This document shows, in pieces, positions 28,039 to 37,785 of a stretch of 64,000 nucleotides of DNA. The notes under the pieces were generated by a model. That model had not been told where the DNA came from, searched no databases, and saw only the letters and a list, made by a program, of their open reading frames with translations. Both the position numbers and the translations under genes were made by a program. Position 1 is the first letter of the stretch. Each line of letters starts with the position of its first letter. The DNA comes from Mycolicibacterium sp. P1-18. GTDB lineage: Bacteria; Actinomycetota; Actinomycetes; Mycobacteriales; Mycobacteriaceae. Where the stretch lies: positions 248,001-312,000 of the forward strand of contig NZ_NPKR01000004.1 of NCBI RefSeq assembly GCF_008329535.1, read 5' to 3'.

Positions 28039-29754
28039 TTACCGAAGTTGTCCGTCGCCGTTGCGCGACCCGGCTGCCGGCGGTGGACCCGCGGTGCCGC
28101 CGGGCTTGCGGTAGACGCGCCTGCGCCGCTTGGCCTTGGTGGCGTACATCGCCGAGTCCGCGTCGCGCAGGATCTCGATGGCGGTGCGCTCGTCCTCCGG
28201 TGCCACGACGGTGACGCCGATGCTGCCCTGGGTGCGCACGGTCGCCGCGCCGAGCTTCATCGGTTCGGCGAGGTTGCGCTCCAGCCGGATGACGTAGGAC
28301 GCGAGCTCTGCGGGGCTGGCGTCACCCGCCACGAGGGTGACGAACTCGTCGCCACCGAGCCGGCCGACGACGTCGTTCGGCCCGACGGACGCGCGCAGGC
28401 ACCGGCCGACGCTCTGCAGGAGCTCGTCGCCGCAGTCGTGGCCGAGAGAGTCGTTGATCGCCTTGAGGTTGTCGAGGTCGATGAACAGCACCGCGCCGAG
28501 GCGGCGGTCTCCGTGGGCCCGAAGCGAATCGGCGATTTGGTTGAGGATCGCGGCGCGATTCGGCAGGCCGGTCAGAGCGTCGTGGGTGGCCCGGTAGGTC
28601 AGCCGCTCGCGGGCGACCTGCTCGGCGGTGATGTCGGAGAAGGACACCAGGATCGCCATGCCGTGGCGGTCGTCGCTGTCGAGCGGACGGCAGCTCACCC
28701 GCAGCCAGGTTCGCCGCCCGTCGGGACGGTCGATCCCGATGATCGATCCCTGGAACGGCCGCCCGGTTCGCACGGTCTGCGCGACGGGGTGATCCCGCGG
28801 GTCGATCGGATGGCGGCTGGCGTCGTACATCGGGATCCGGTGCACTGCCCGCCCGTCGCCCCCGACCATCGCCGCGGCCGACTGGCCGAGGATCCGCTCG
28901 GCCGCCGGATTCACCGACGTGACGCTGCCCGTCCCGTCGACGACGAGGATGCCCTCCTCGAGGGAGTTGACGATCTTGCGGAGAAGACGTTCCCCGCCGC
29001 GCGACTTGGTCTCGTCGGTGCACGCCAGCACGTAGCCGGTGTCCAACGGCGACACCGACATTCGGACGATCAACGGCTGGCCGTCGGCCGTCTGGTGCGA
29101 CGCGAGCACCACGCCGCCGCTCTCGACCACCGCCGCAGGGTCGAAGGTGGCCCCGACCGCCTCGCCGATCGGGGTGGCCAGCGCGTTCGCCGCGGGACGT
29201 TGGTAGATCACCTCGGCGGCTCGGTTCCACTTCGTCACGAGGCCGGTCACCGTGGTCGCGATGATGGCCACGTCGACCCGGTCGACCAGCCCGGCCTGGT
29301 AGCGCAGACTCCGTTGCGCGGTCCGGACGAACGTCAGGTCCCGCAACGTCACGTGGTAGGCCGGCGAACCCTGCCATGTCGTCAGCGTGGTGACGCTCTC
29401 GACGTCGAGGGTCGTGCCGTCCAGCCGCAACAGCACACCCTCCGAGGCCCGGGTCACGTCGCCGTCGTGCCGCAGCGCGGCCATCCGCGTGAGCACCGAC
29501 TCGATCGAGTCGGCGTGGATGAAGTCCACCAGCGGCTGCCCCAGCACCTGGTCGGCGTATTGGGCTCCCACCCATCGCACCGCCGTCAGGTTGGCGTAGA
29601 CGACGCGGCCGTCCTGGTGCACGACGATGCCGTCGGGACTCCGGTCGACGAGGCGGCGAAACGGTGCGTCACCAAAGGTGCCGTCCGCGTGGGCAACCCG
29701 ACCGTTGCGACGGGTGGTTCCGTCGTGACGGTCGGTGGAGTCCGGACTGGCCAT
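28039..29754 (-). CDS. PAS-domain diguanylate cyclase (GGDEF)
   Basis: 571 residues. Three PAS-like sensory segments occupy about residues 28-395 (RLVDRSPDGIVVHQDGRVVYANLTAV; RVDVAIIATTVTGLVTKWNRAAEVIYQ; KIVNSLEEGILVVDGTGSVTSVNPAAERILGQ), then a GGDEF domain at about 400-550. The active-site motif GGDEF is intact at residues 467-471, with DALTGLPNRAA and FIDLDNLKAINDSLGHDCGDELL before it. The RxxD inhibitory site is absent (GPND at that place). It should make cyclic-di-GMP in the cytoplasm. It lies 40 bp downstream of the EAL gene on the same strand, likely one operon. Confidence 0.92.
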   Translation of the reverse strand: MASPDSTDRHDGTTRRNGRVAHADGTFGDAPFRRLVDRSPDGIVVHQDGRVVYANLTAVRWVGAQYADQVLGQPLVDFIHADSIESVLTRMAALRHDGDVTRASEGVLLRLDGTTLDVESVTTLTTWQGSPAYHVTLRDLTFVRTAQRSLRYQAGLVDRVDVAIIATTVTGLVTKWNRAAEVIYQRPAANALATPIGEAVGATFDPAAVVESGGVVLASHQTADGQPLIVRMSVSPLDTGYVLACTDETKSRGGERLLRKIVNSLEEGILVVDGTGSVTSVNPAAERILGQSAAAMVGGDGRAVHRIPMYDASRHPIDPRDHPVAQTVRTGRPFQGSIIGIDRPDGRRTWLRVSCRPLDSDDRHGMAILVSFSDITAEQVARERLTYRATHDALTGLPNRAAILNQIADSLRAHGDRRLGAVLFIDLDNLKAINDSLGHDCGDELLQSVGRCLRASVGPNDVVGRLGGDEFVTLVAGDASPAELASYVIRLERNLAEPMKLGAATVRTQGSIGVTVVAPEDERTAIEILRDADSAMYATKAKRRRRVYRKPGGTAGPPPAAGSRNGDGQLR

Positions 29755-29794
29755 CGCGTTCAGCCGTCCGGCTGTCCAGAATGTCGCCGACCCA

Positions 29795-31177
29795 TCAGCG
29801 CACGCTCTTCAGCAAGGCCGAGGCGACCGCGGTGACGACGGCGCGGTCATGGGTGACGACGAACTCGAATTCACGGTCGTCGTCGGCCGTCCCGATCTGG
29901 CCGGTGCGTTCCCGGGCGACGAGTGCGGCGGCGGTGTGCGAGCCCAGGGTGACCACCACCCACTGCGAGGTGAGGGCGTCACCGGCGTCGAGCGGGACGG
30001 TCCGTACTCGGGCGGGCTGATCGGGGGTGAGGCCATGGCCGAAGACGGCTACCAAAGGACTGCTCGCGGCGAGTGTTTCGTAGCGGCGACGCGTGGGCAG
30101 ACCGAAGTTCATTCCGTCCTGCAGGGCGGTCAAGACCATCGGGGTGTCCTCGCGGTGGCGCGCCTGCTCCTCGAGGTGCAGCGAGATGGCCTTCAGAACC
30201 GGTTTGCGCGCCGTGCGCATCGACGGGTCCGCGGCGACCACGTCGAACGGGGATCCGAAGGAGGTGGGCGCACGAGTGTGCACGGCGGGCGGCGACCACT
30301 CTGCCGTCGTGGCGTGCAGCGGCAACGGGCCAGGCCTGCCGAAGAGGAAGCCCTGCCCCAGCGTCGCGCCCCACGCCAGGGCCTGCTCGACGTGTTGGTC
30401 GGTCTCGATGCCCTCGGCGACGATCAGGGTTCCCCGCCGCTCGCGGTGGGCCATGATGGCCGCACCGGTCTTGGCGGTGTCGGCGTTGGGCGGATCCTGG
30501 ATCAGTTTGTTGGCCAACTTGATGACTTCCGGACTCACGATGTCCAACAGCGCCAACGACTCTGGGTTGTCCCCCACGTCGTCGAGTGCGATCGCGATGC
30601 CGTCGGCCCGCAACGCAGCGACCTTCCGCAGAAGGGTGGGCAGGTGGCCGAGCAGGTTGCGCTCGGTGAGTTCGTAGATCAGCGCGAACTTGTCGTGCCC
30701 GCGGTCGACGATCTCACTGTCGGCGCGCCCGGTGTAGTCGCTGGCCGGCTCGGAGTTCACCCCCAGGAACGCACCCTCGCTGAGGCCACCGCGCAGGGCC
30801 GCGTCGATCGCCCTGTCGATGCAGACGCGGTCGAGCTCGGTGACCTGCCGGGTCGCGGCGGCGTAGGCGAACACTTCCTGCGGGCCGAGTTGAGGTTGCC
30901 GCGGCCACCGCGCCAGGGCCTCGAAGCCGACCACCGTCCCCGACGGCAAGGAGACGATCGGTTGGAACAACGGTGCGACGCCGTCGCCGGTCACGGCGTC
31001 GTCGAGGTCGGAGTGCTGGCTACTGACGTCCCACTGCGCCCCGTTGCCGCTCACCCGCGACCCGCCTTCCTCGAGGTCCGGACGCCAGGAGGCCTGGCCC
31101 CCATGTCGGGCCGTCCTGTCCGTCGCCGCATCGCCACCCGTGCAGTTACTTCCCGGGACGTGCGCCAAGGGCATCAT
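29795..31177 (-). CDS. EAL-DICT cyclic-di-GMP phosphodiesterase
   Basis: Up to 460 residues; the start is uncertain (a GTG at 31054 would remove 41 poorly conserved residues). The EAL domain has its catalytic set: GFEALAR, GVNSEP, IYELTERN, IALDDVGDN, VIKLANKL, VAEGIET and LGQGFLFGRP, so it should hydrolyse c-di-GMP. The C-terminal ~145 residues (KPVLKAISLHLEEQARHRE to FEFVVTHDRAVVTAVASALL) resemble the DICT sensor domain found beside GGDEF/EAL domains. No transmembrane helix is seen. With the GGDEF gene it forms a synthesis/breakdown pair downstream of the S10 operon terminator. Confidence 0.88.
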   Translation of the reverse strand: MMPLAHVPGSNCTGGDAATDRTARHGGQASWRPDLEEGGSRVSGNGAQWDVSSQHSDLDDAVTGDGVAPLFQPIVSLPSGTVVGFEALARWPRQPQLGPQEVFAYAAATRQVTELDRVCIDRAIDAALRGGLSEGAFLGVNSEPASDYTGRADSEIVDRGHDKFALIYELTERNLLGHLPTLLRKVAALRADGIAIALDDVGDNPESLALLDIVSPEVIKLANKLIQDPPNADTAKTGAAIMAHRERRGTLIVAEGIETDQHVEQALAWGATLGQGFLFGRPGPLPLHATTAEWSPPAVHTRAPTSFGSPFDVVAADPSMRTARKPVLKAISLHLEEQARHREDTPMVLTALQDGMNFGLPTRRRYETLAASSPLVAVFGHGLTPDQPARVRTVPLDAGDALTSQWVVVTLGSHTAAALVARERTGQIGTADDDREFEFVVTHDRAVVTAVASALLKSVR

Positions 31178-31360
31178 AGCGGTCGGCCGGGAATTCTCGC
31201 GTCACCCTCCGGCCGGTTGCCTGGCGGATGCCAAACCGCCGTTGTGCAACCAGGACTGGCCCCGAAGCGTCCGGCCGATGTTTGCCGATCCGGCGTCCCG
31301 CGGCCGCTCGACGGGCCGCGCCCCGGTGCCGCCAGCAACGTCGAGCCAAGGGGCGGCCAC

Positions 31361-31404
31361 GACGAAGAAACCCCCGCACGCCGAAGGCGTACGGGGGTTT
31401 TCGT
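31361..31404 (-). terminator. Terminator after rpsQ (end of S10 operon)
   Basis: A long hairpin with arms AAACCCCCGCACGCC and GGCGTACGGGGGTTTT around a GAA loop, extended outward by GACGAA/TTCGTC with one bulge. It lies 15 bp past the rpsQ stop codon. It separates the S10 operon from the c-di-GMP genes. Confidence 0.8.
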
Positions 31405-31418
31405 CACAGCGTGTGGGA

Positions 31419-31730
31419 CTACTTGGCGCGCTCGAGCACCTCGACCAGGCGCCAGCGCTTGGTCGCCGACAGCGGCCGGGTCTCCATCAGCGAGACGCGG
31501 TCGCCGACACCGGCGGAACCGTTCTCGTCGTGGGCCTTGACCTTGGTCGTCGTACGGATGATCTTGCCGTACAGCGGGTGCTTGGAGCGGTTCTCCAGCT
31601 CGACCACGATGGTCTTCTGCATCTTGTCGCTCACCACGTAGCCGATGCGCGTCTTGCGCTGTCCGCGTGGCTTTTCCGTGCGCGCGGTGTGCTGGGCACC
31701 GGCCGGCGCGTCTTGTGCGTTCTCTGCCAT
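31419..31730 (-). CDS. rpsQ: 30S ribosomal protein S17
   Basis: 103 residues, last gene of the S10 operon. The OB-fold core is [35 protein letters not shown], with [21 protein letters not shown] near the C-terminus. The N-terminal 25 residues are a mycobacterial extension. Its ATG shares one base with the rpmC stop. Confidence 0.98.
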   Translation of the reverse strand: MAENAQDAPAGAQHTARTEKPRGQRKTRIGYVVSDKMQKTIVVELENRSKHPLYGKIIRTTTKVKAHDENGSAGVGDRVSLMETRPLSATKRWRLVEVLERAK

Positions 31731-31963
31731 TACGAATCCTCACCAACGGGTCCGGAGGCCAGACCCAACTCACGTTCACGAAGCACGGTGTACACGCGTG
31801 CGATCTCTTGGCGCACTACGCGCAGCCGACGGTTGTTGGCCAGCTGACCCGTCGCCGTCTGGAACCGAAGGTTGAACAGCTCTTCCTTCGACTCCCGCAC
31901 CCGTGCGGTGAGCTCCTCGTCGGTCAGCTCGCGCAGTTCGCCTGGCGAAACTCCTACTGCCAT
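31730..31963 (-). CDS. rpmC: 50S ribosomal protein L29
   Basis: 77 residues starting [18 protein letters not shown]. The two-helix core [23 protein letters not shown] with [16 protein letters not shown] is diagnostic. It lies at the polypeptide exit near the trigger-factor site. Its ATG shares one base with the rplP stop and its stop shares one base with rpsQ. Confidence 0.98.
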   Translation of the reverse strand: MAVGVSPGELRELTDEELTARVRESKEELFNLRFQTATGQLANNRRLRVVRQEIARVYTVLRERELGLASGPVGEDS

Positions 31964-32379
31964 CAGAACTGCTCCTCTCGGGTGATGATGCGTGCCTTGA
32001 TCGGCAACTTGTGGATGGCGCGCGTCAAAGCTTCCTTCGCGACCTTCTCGTCGGGGTAGCTGATCTCGAAGAGAACGCGACCCGGCTTGACGTTGGCGAC
32101 CCACCACTCCGGCGAACCCTTACCGGAACCCATGCGGGTCTCGGCGGGCTTCTTGGTCAGCGGGCGGTCGGGGAAGATGTTGATCCACACCTTGCCACCA
32201 CGCTTGATGTGCCGGTTGATGGCGATACGAGCGGACTCGATCTGCCGGTTGGTCACGTAGGCGTGCTCGAGCGCCTGGATGCCGTAGTCACCGAAGCTCA
32301 CCGCGGTGCCGCCACTGGCAATGCCACGCTGGCGCGGGTGGTGCTGCTTGCGGTGCCTGACCTTGCGGGGAATCAACAT
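31963..32379 (-). CDS. rplP: 50S ribosomal protein L16
   Basis: 138 residues starting [19 protein letters not shown], with the signature [30 protein letters not shown] and [22 protein letters not shown]. It is needed for peptidyl-transferase centre formation. It starts three bases after rpsC. Confidence 0.98.
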   Translation of the reverse strand: MLIPRKVRHRKQHHPRQRGIASGGTAVSFGDYGIQALEHAYVTNRQIESARIAINRHIKRGGKVWINIFPDRPLTKKPAETRMGSGKGSPEWWVANVKPGRVLFEISYPDEKVAKEALTRAIHKLPIKARIITREEQF

Positions 32380-32382
32380 GGT

Positions 32383-33276
32383 TTAGCTCTCCGTGCTTTC
32401 TGCTGCCACCGGAGCCGCAACGGCTTCGGGTGCAGCGGACGTATCCGCGGCGGACGTGTCGGCGGCGGGGGTTTCCTCGCTCGCGGCACGACCAGCTTCG
32501 GTGCTCGTCGCCGTGGTGCCCGACGCGCCACTGCGGCGCGGACGGGTGGCCCCGGTGGGACGGTCACGGCGCGGGCGCTCGGCGCCTGCGGCCGCGGGGG
32601 CGGCCAGCTCGCGCTTGCCACCGACGACGTCACCCTTGTAGATCCAGACCTTCACGCCGATGCGGCCGAAGGTGGTCTTGGCCTCGTAGAGGCCGTAGTC
32701 GATGTCCGCGCGCAGCGTGTGCAGCGGGACCCGACCTTCGCGGTAGAACTCCGAGCGGCTCATCTCCGCACCGCCGAGGCGGCCCGAGCACTGCACCCGG
32801 ATGCCCTTGACGTTCGGCTGACGCATGGCGGACTGAATCGCCTTGCGCATCGCGCGACGGAAGGCGACGCGGTTGCTGAGCTGTTCGGCCACGCCCTGGG
32901 CGACCAGCTGGGCCACCGACTCGGGGCTCTTGACCTCGAGGATGTTCAGCTGAACCTGCTTGCCGGTCAGCTTCTCCAGCGTGCCGCGGATGCTGTCGGC
33001 TGCCGCTCCGCGGCGGCCGATCACGATGCCGGGGCGGGCGGTGTGGATGTCCACGCGAACCCGATCACGGGTGCGCTCGATCTCCACCTTGGCGACGCCG
33101 GCCCGCTCGAGCTCGACGTTGCGCTCACCGGGGATGACGAACGGCGCGAACAGACGGCGACGGATCGCGACGTCTTCCTTGACGTAGTCCGAGTACTGCT
33201 TGTCTGCGTACCAGCGGGACTTCCAGTCGGTGGTGATGCCGAGGCGGAAGCCGTGGGGGTTGATCTTCTGGCCCAC
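32383..33276 (-). CDS. rpsC: 30S ribosomal protein S3
   Basis: 297 residues starting with GTG ([13 protein letters not shown]). The KH domain has [22 protein letters not shown], and the C-terminal domain has [35 protein letters not shown]. About 75 C-terminal residues form a low-complexity Ala/Thr/Arg then acidic tail ([20 protein letters not shown]), longer than in E. coli and variable among actinobacteria. It lines the mRNA entry channel. Its start shares one base with the rplV stop (TAGTG). Confidence 0.98.
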   Translation of the reverse strand: MGQKINPHGFRLGITTDWKSRWYADKQYSDYVKEDVAIRRRLFAPFVIPGERNVELERAGVAKVEIERTRDRVRVDIHTARPGIVIGRRGAAADSIRGTLEKLTGKQVQLNILEVKSPESVAQLVAQGVAEQLSNRVAFRRAMRKAIQSAMRQPNVKGIRVQCSGRLGGAEMSRSEFYREGRVPLHTLRADIDYGLYEAKTTFGRIGVKVWIYKGDVVGGKRELAAPAAAGAERPRRDRPTGATRPRRSGASGTTATSTEAGRAASEETPAADTSAADTSAAPEAVAAPVAAESTES

Positions 33277-33812
33277 TACTCCGAGCCTCCCTTCGAATCA
33301 GAAGTCTCAGAAGCCGTTTCCGGCGCCGCCTTGGTGGCGGCCGCCTTCTTGGCAGGTGCCTTCGTGGCGGGAGCAGTGGCGGCTGCCTTGCTGCCCTGTG
33401 CGCGACGCGCGCGGGTCGACGCCGAGGAGGATGCACCCTTGGTGCCGCGCTCCTTCGGGGGACGACTCTCGACGATCACCGTGATGTGGCTGGTGCGCTT
33501 GCGGATTCGGAACGCACGCCCCTGGGCGCGCGGCCGGATGCGCTTGGCGGTCGGGCCCTCGTCGGCGGTGATGGCGGCGACCACCAGGGTCGCCGGGTCC
33601 AGGCCGTCGTTGTTCTGCGCGTTGGCGGCAGCGCTCGCGATGACCTTGGCGACGGGCTCGCTGGCCTGCTGTGGTGCCCACCGCAGGATGTCGAGCGCCT
33701 CGGTGACGGACTTGCCGCGCACCAGGTCGATTACACGGCGCGCCTTGGATGCCGAGACGCGCACGAAGCGCGCCTTGGCAACCGCGGACGGATACTCAAT
33801 CGTCGTGGTCAT
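33276..33812 (-). CDS. rplV: 50S ribosomal protein L22
   Basis: 178 residues from the ATG at 33812. The L22 core is [28 protein letters not shown], then [16 protein letters not shown] and the exit-tunnel loop [25 protein letters not shown]. The tail beyond about residue 120 is an Ala/Lys-rich extension ([20 protein letters not shown]) like those of other mycobacteria. The start overlaps the rpsS stop (TAATG). The open frame upstream through rpsS/rplB is a shadow. Confidence 0.98.
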   Translation of the reverse strand: MTTTIEYPSAVAKARFVRVSASKARRVIDLVRGKSVTEALDILRWAPQQASEPVAKVIASAAANAQNNDGLDPATLVVAAITADEGPTAKRIRPRAQGRAFRIRKRTSHITVIVESRPPKERGTKGASSSASTRARRAQGSKAAATAPATKAPAKKAAATKAAPETASETSDSKGGSE

Positions 33813-34093
33813 TACCGCCGCTTCGCTTTCCGGTCGTCCTTGATGTGACCCTTGAAGGTCCGGGTCGGGGCAAACTCGCCCAGCTTGTGACCGACCATGG
33901 CCTCCGAGACGAACACCGGCACGTGCTTGCGACCGTCGTGGACGGCGAAGGTGTGTCCGATGAAGTCGGGGATGATGGTCGACCGACGGGACCAGGTCTT
34001 GATGACCTGCTTGGTGTTCTTCTCGTTCTGGACGTCGACCTTCTTCAGAAGATGGTCGTCGACGAACGGGCCCTTCTTCAGGCTGCGTGGCAT
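33812..34093 (-). CDS. rpsS: 30S ribosomal protein S19
   Basis: 93 residues starting [19 protein letters not shown], the S19 signature, with [41 protein letters not shown] covering the rest. It lies in the head of the small subunit. It follows rplB by 12 bp. Confidence 0.98.
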   Translation of the reverse strand: MPRSLKKGPFVDDHLLKKVDVQNEKNTKQVIKTWSRRSTIIPDFIGHTFAVHDGRKHVPVFVSEAMVGHKLGEFAPTRTFKGHIKDDRKAKRR

Positions 34094-34105
34094 CGCTGGA
34101 TACTC

Positions 34106-34942
<837 letters not shown>

Positions 34943-34974
34943 GTCTGTCTAGTCCTCTGTGCTTCCGCCGGCGG

Positions 34975-35277
34975 TTACGCCGGTGCTCCGAACAGGTCGA
35001 TTGGCTTGCTACCCGCGGACAGCGTCACGATGGCGCGCTTGGTGCTCTTGCGCTGGCCGTAACCGCTGCGGGTGCGCTTGCGCTTGCCCTGTCGGTTCAA
35101 CGTGTTCACCGAGTCGACCTTGACGCTGAAGATCTTCTCAATGGCGATCTTGATCTGCGTCTTGTTCGAATCCGGGTGCACCACGAACGTGTAGGTGTTG
35201 TCTTCGATCAGCCCGTAGGACTTCTCGGAGATCACCGGCGCCAGGATGATGTCGCGGGGGTCAGTGACGGTAGCCAT
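34975..35277 (-). CDS. rplW: 50S ribosomal protein L23
   Basis: 100 residues; the exit-tunnel protein that docks trigger factor and SRP. Blocks are [35 protein letters not shown] and [37 protein letters not shown]. Its ATG follows the rplD stop directly, with no spacer. Confidence 0.98.
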   Translation of the reverse strand: MATVTDPRDIILAPVISEKSYGLIEDNTYTFVVHPDSNKTQIKIAIEKIFSVKVDSVNTLNRQGKRKRTRSGYGQRKSTKRAIVTLSAGSKPIDLFGAPA

Positions 35278-35937
35278 CTACGCCGTTACCTCTTCCTTGT
35301 CGGCGGTGTGCGCCTGGATGTAGGCGTTGAGTGCCTCCACGCTGAACACCAGGTGGTCGGCGTCGAGGACGTCGTAGGTGTTGAGCTGATCGGGCGAGAT
35401 CACGCGTACGTCCGGCAGGTTGCGAACGCTCTTGCTGCCGACCTCGTCGCTGCGGCCAATCACGATCAGCACCTTGCGCTGGTTGGTCACCAGCGTCTCG
35501 AGGAACGCCTTGACGGCCTTGGTCGACGGCGTCTGACCGCTGATCAGCTCGGTGACCGCGATGATCCGGTCATTGCGGGCCCGGTCGGAGAGAGCGGAGC
35601 GCAGTGACGCGGCGATCATCTTCTTCGGGGTCCGCTGGCTGTAGTCGCGCGGCTTCGGGCCGTGCACGATGCCACCACCGGTGAACTGCGGTGCACGCGT
35701 CGAACCCTGACGGGCGCGGCCGGTGCCCTTCTGGCGGTACGGCTTCTTGCCACCACCGGAGACCTCGGCGCGGGTCTTGGTCGAGTGCGTGCCCTGGCGC
35801 TTGGCGGCCAGCTGAGCCGTCACGACCTGGTGCATCAGGGCGATGTTGGGCTCGGCGTCGAACAGCGCGGCGGGCAGCACGACGTTGCCGTCGGTCTTGC
35901 CATCCGGCGTACGGACGTCAATGGTCTTGTCAGCCAT
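35278..35937 (-). CDS. rplD: 50S ribosomal protein L4
   Basis: 219 residues. The tunnel loop [39 protein letters not shown] is diagnostic, as are [15 protein letters not shown] and [17 protein letters not shown]. In E. coli L4 feeds back on the S10 leader; a long leader exists here too (see 36909). Its ATG shares one base with the rplC stop. Confidence 0.98.
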   Translation of the reverse strand: MADKTIDVRTPDGKTDGNVVLPAALFDAEPNIALMHQVVTAQLAAKRQGTHSTKTRAEVSGGGKKPYRQKGTGRARQGSTRAPQFTGGGIVHGPKPRDYSQRTPKKMIAASLRSALSDRARNDRIIAVTELISGQTPSTKAVKAFLETLVTNQRKVLIVIGRSDEVGSKSVRNLPDVRVISPDQLNTYDVLDADHLVFSVEALNAYIQAHTADKEEVTA

Positions 35938-36587
35938 TACTTCTCACCTCGTTTGATCGCAGTGCGAACGACGACGAGTCCACCGTTGCGGCCGGGAATG
36001 GCGCCCTTGATCAACAGCACACCGTTCTCGGCGTCGACCTTGTGCACCTTCAGGTTCTGGGTCGTGATGCGGTCACTGCCCATCCGGCCGGACATGCGAG
36101 TGCCCTTGAAGACGCGACCCGGGGTGGCGCAGCCACCGATCGAGCCGGGCCGGCGGTGCACTGCCTGCGCGCCGTGGGAGGCGCCCTGGCCCTTGAAGCC
36201 GTGACGCTTCATGGTGCCTGCGAAGCCCTTGCCCTTGGACGTGCCGGTGACGTCGACGTAGCTGCCGTCGGCGAAGATCTCGGCGGTCAGCTCCTGGCCG
36301 ACCTCGTAGTCGGCGGTGGTTGCCTCGTCGAACCGGAGTTCGGCCAGGTGCCTGCGGGGGTTGATGCCCGCCGCGGCGTACTGACCGGTGACCGGCTTGT
36401 TGACCTTGCGCGGGCTGATCTCGCCGTAGGCGAGTTGCACGGCGCTGTAGCCGTCGCGCTCGGTGGTGCGGATACGGGTCACCACGTTGGGACCGGCCTT
36501 GACGACCGTGACTGGGACGACCTTGTTGTTCTCGTCGAACACCTGCGTCATGCCCAGCTTGGTGCCCAGAATGCCTTTGCGTGCCAT
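35937..36587 (-). CDS. rplC: 50S ribosomal protein L3
   Basis: 216 residues starting [21 protein letters not shown]. The W-finger/central extension is in [47 protein letters not shown], with [20 protein letters not shown] towards the end. It approaches the peptidyl-transferase centre and starts rRNA folding. It follows rpsJ by 15 bp. Confidence 0.98.
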   Translation of the reverse strand: MARKGILGTKLGMTQVFDENNKVVPVTVVKAGPNVVTRIRTTERDGYSAVQLAYGEISPRKVNKPVTGQYAAAGINPRRHLAELRFDEATTADYEVGQELTAEIFADGSYVDVTGTSKGKGFAGTMKRHGFKGQGASHGAQAVHRRPGSIGGCATPGRVFKGTRMSGRMGSDRITTQNLKVHKVDAENGVLLIKGAIPGRNGGLVVVRTAIKRGEK

Positions 36588-36602
36588 GGTTTCTGGTCTC
36601 TC

Positions 36603-36908
36603 CTACTGGATGTTGACGTCGACGCTCGCCGGCAGATCGATGCGCATCAGGGCGTCAACGGTCTTCGGCGTCGGGTCGAGGATGTCGATCAGGCGCTTGT
36701 GGGTGCGCATCTCGAAGTGCTCCCGCGAGTCCTTGTACTTGTGCGGGGAGCGGATGACGCAGTAGATGTTCTTCTCCGTCGGCAGCGGCACCGGGCCAAC
36801 GACGCTCGCGCCCGTCCGGGTGACCGTCTCGACGATCTTGCGCGCCGAGGCATCGATCGCCTCGTGGTCATAGGCCTTGAGCCTGATGCGGATCTTTTGT
36901 CCCGCCAC
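36603..36908 (-). CDS. rpsJ: 30S ribosomal protein S10
   Basis: 101 residues starting [21 protein letters not shown], first gene of the S10 operon. [39 protein letters not shown] is the S10 signature. Besides the ribosome it can act with NusB in antitermination. The operon rpsJ-rplC-rplD-rplW-rplB-rpsS-rplV-rpsC-rplP-rpmC-rpsQ is complete. Confidence 0.98.
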   Translation of the reverse strand: MAGQKIRIRLKAYDHEAIDASARKIVETVTRTGASVVGPVPLPTEKNIYCVIRSPHKYKDSREHFEMRTHKRLIDILDPTPKTVDALMRIDLPASVDVNIQ

Positions 36909-37181
36909 GCTTGTCCTACCTCACTATTAACGGGCCCACTGAATGGGCCTGGTCTTCGTGCGCTCTACCCGTTGGGTAGCGCGCTGGCTATGCCGCCGCT
37001 GTTTACCTGTCTGTGGTCCACCGACCCCCGCGCTCGGGCGTGTCGCCTCCGCGCACACTCTCCTGCGTCTAAATCCGCCGCAGTCGAGGTGGGACCGGAC
37101 GCGCCCGTAAGGGCGCTGGTCGGTCACCCAAGCCAGACCTGCTCGAAATCAAGCATCGTCCCGGCTCAAGGCAACCCGAAC
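36909..37181 (-). promoter_or_regulatory. Long leader region of the S10 operon
   Basis: About 270 nt lie between the predicted promoter and rpsJ with no convincing gene. Two hairpins are visible. GCGC-TC-TACCC/GGGTAGCGC (36960-36982) has a GTT loop and a two-base bulge. GGCCCA/TGGGCC lies at about 36932-36948, roughly 25 nt before the rpsJ start. Such a leader is the place where ribosomal feedback could act; no known leader motif was recognised. Confidence 0.5.
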
Positions 37182-37210
37182 AGTATGCCTCAGATCCCCG
37201 CGTGCTCCAA
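37182..37210 (-). promoter_or_regulatory. Promoter of the S10 operon
   Basis: On the minus strand, TTGGAG (37205-37210) and CATACT (37182-37187) are 17 bp apart, a fair sigma-A promoter. A start near 37175 would give a leader of about 267 nt. Confidence 0.55.
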
Positions 37211-37239
37211 ATTCCTGGCCGACGACGGGGGACGCATTA

Positions 37240-37255
37240 CTTACTCCAGAGTAAG
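37240..37255. promoter_or_regulatory. Palindromic operator before the DUF4442 gene
   Basis: The arms CTTACTC and GAGTAAG flank CA, a perfect 16-bp palindrome. It lies 10 bp upstream of the ATG at 37266 and 29 bp beyond the divergent S10 -35 box. The symmetry suits a TetR-type repressor of the downstream gene; the regulator is not identified. Confidence 0.5.
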
Positions 37256-37265
37256 GTACCGCTCC

Positions 37266-37763
37266 ATGTCCACCGCCACGACGTCGCCGACGGCCACCTA
37301 CCGCATGTGGAGGCGCCTCGCGGGGCGCCCCGGCGGCAGCCGGGTGTTCTCCGCCGCCGCCATGGCCCGCGTGCCGTACTTCGCGTCGGTGCTGCCCCAC
37401 GTGGTGCGGATGGAGCCGGGGGTGGCCGAGGTGACGGTGCCGAAGTGGTTCTTCGTCCACAACCATCTGTCGACCGTGCACGCCATCGCGTCGTGCAACG
37501 CCGCCGAGATGGCGATGGGCATGCTGATGGAGGCGACCGTGCCCACCACGCACCGCTGGATTCCCAAGGCGATGTCCGTGGAGTACCTGGCCAAGGCGAC
37601 CACGTCGTTGCGGGCGACGGCCAGGGTCGTACCGCCGGACTTTCGCACCGTCACCGAGGGCACCGAACTGGTCATACCGGTCAGCGTCGTGGACCGGCAC
37701 GGCGTCGAGGTCGTGCATGCCGACATCACCACGTGGGTAACGCCCACTCACCCCCGCGACTGA
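37266..37763 (+). CDS. Hotdog-fold DUF4442 protein (putative thioesterase)
   Basis: 165 residues from the ATG at 37266; the open frame extends far upstream only as a shadow of the ribosomal genes. The sequence has the DUF4442/PaaI-like pattern: PGVAEVTVPKWFFVHNHLSTVHAIASCNAAEMAMGMLMEATVP, the hotdog helix with an active-site-like Asn-His, then RWIPKAMSVEYLAKATTSLRATARV and VVDRHGVEVVHADITTWV. It may hydrolyse an acyl-CoA. The alpha/beta hydrolase gene starts 22 bp downstream on the same strand, probably in one transcript. Confidence 0.82.
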   Translation: MSTATTSPTATYRMWRRLAGRPGGSRVFSAAAMARVPYFASVLPHVVRMEPGVAEVTVPKWFFVHNHLSTVHAIASCNAAEMAMGMLMEATVPTTHRWIPKAMSVEYLAKATTSLRATARVVPPDFRTVTEGTELVIPVSVVDRHGVEVVHADITTWVTPTHPRD

Positions 37764-37785
37764 CCACCGACCACTGGGAGCACCC

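Noticed and set aside
32011..33843. Long plus-strand frame over rpsC and rplV
   Set aside because: Ribosomal genes in the opposite strand explain the sequence; the translation has no recognisable family.
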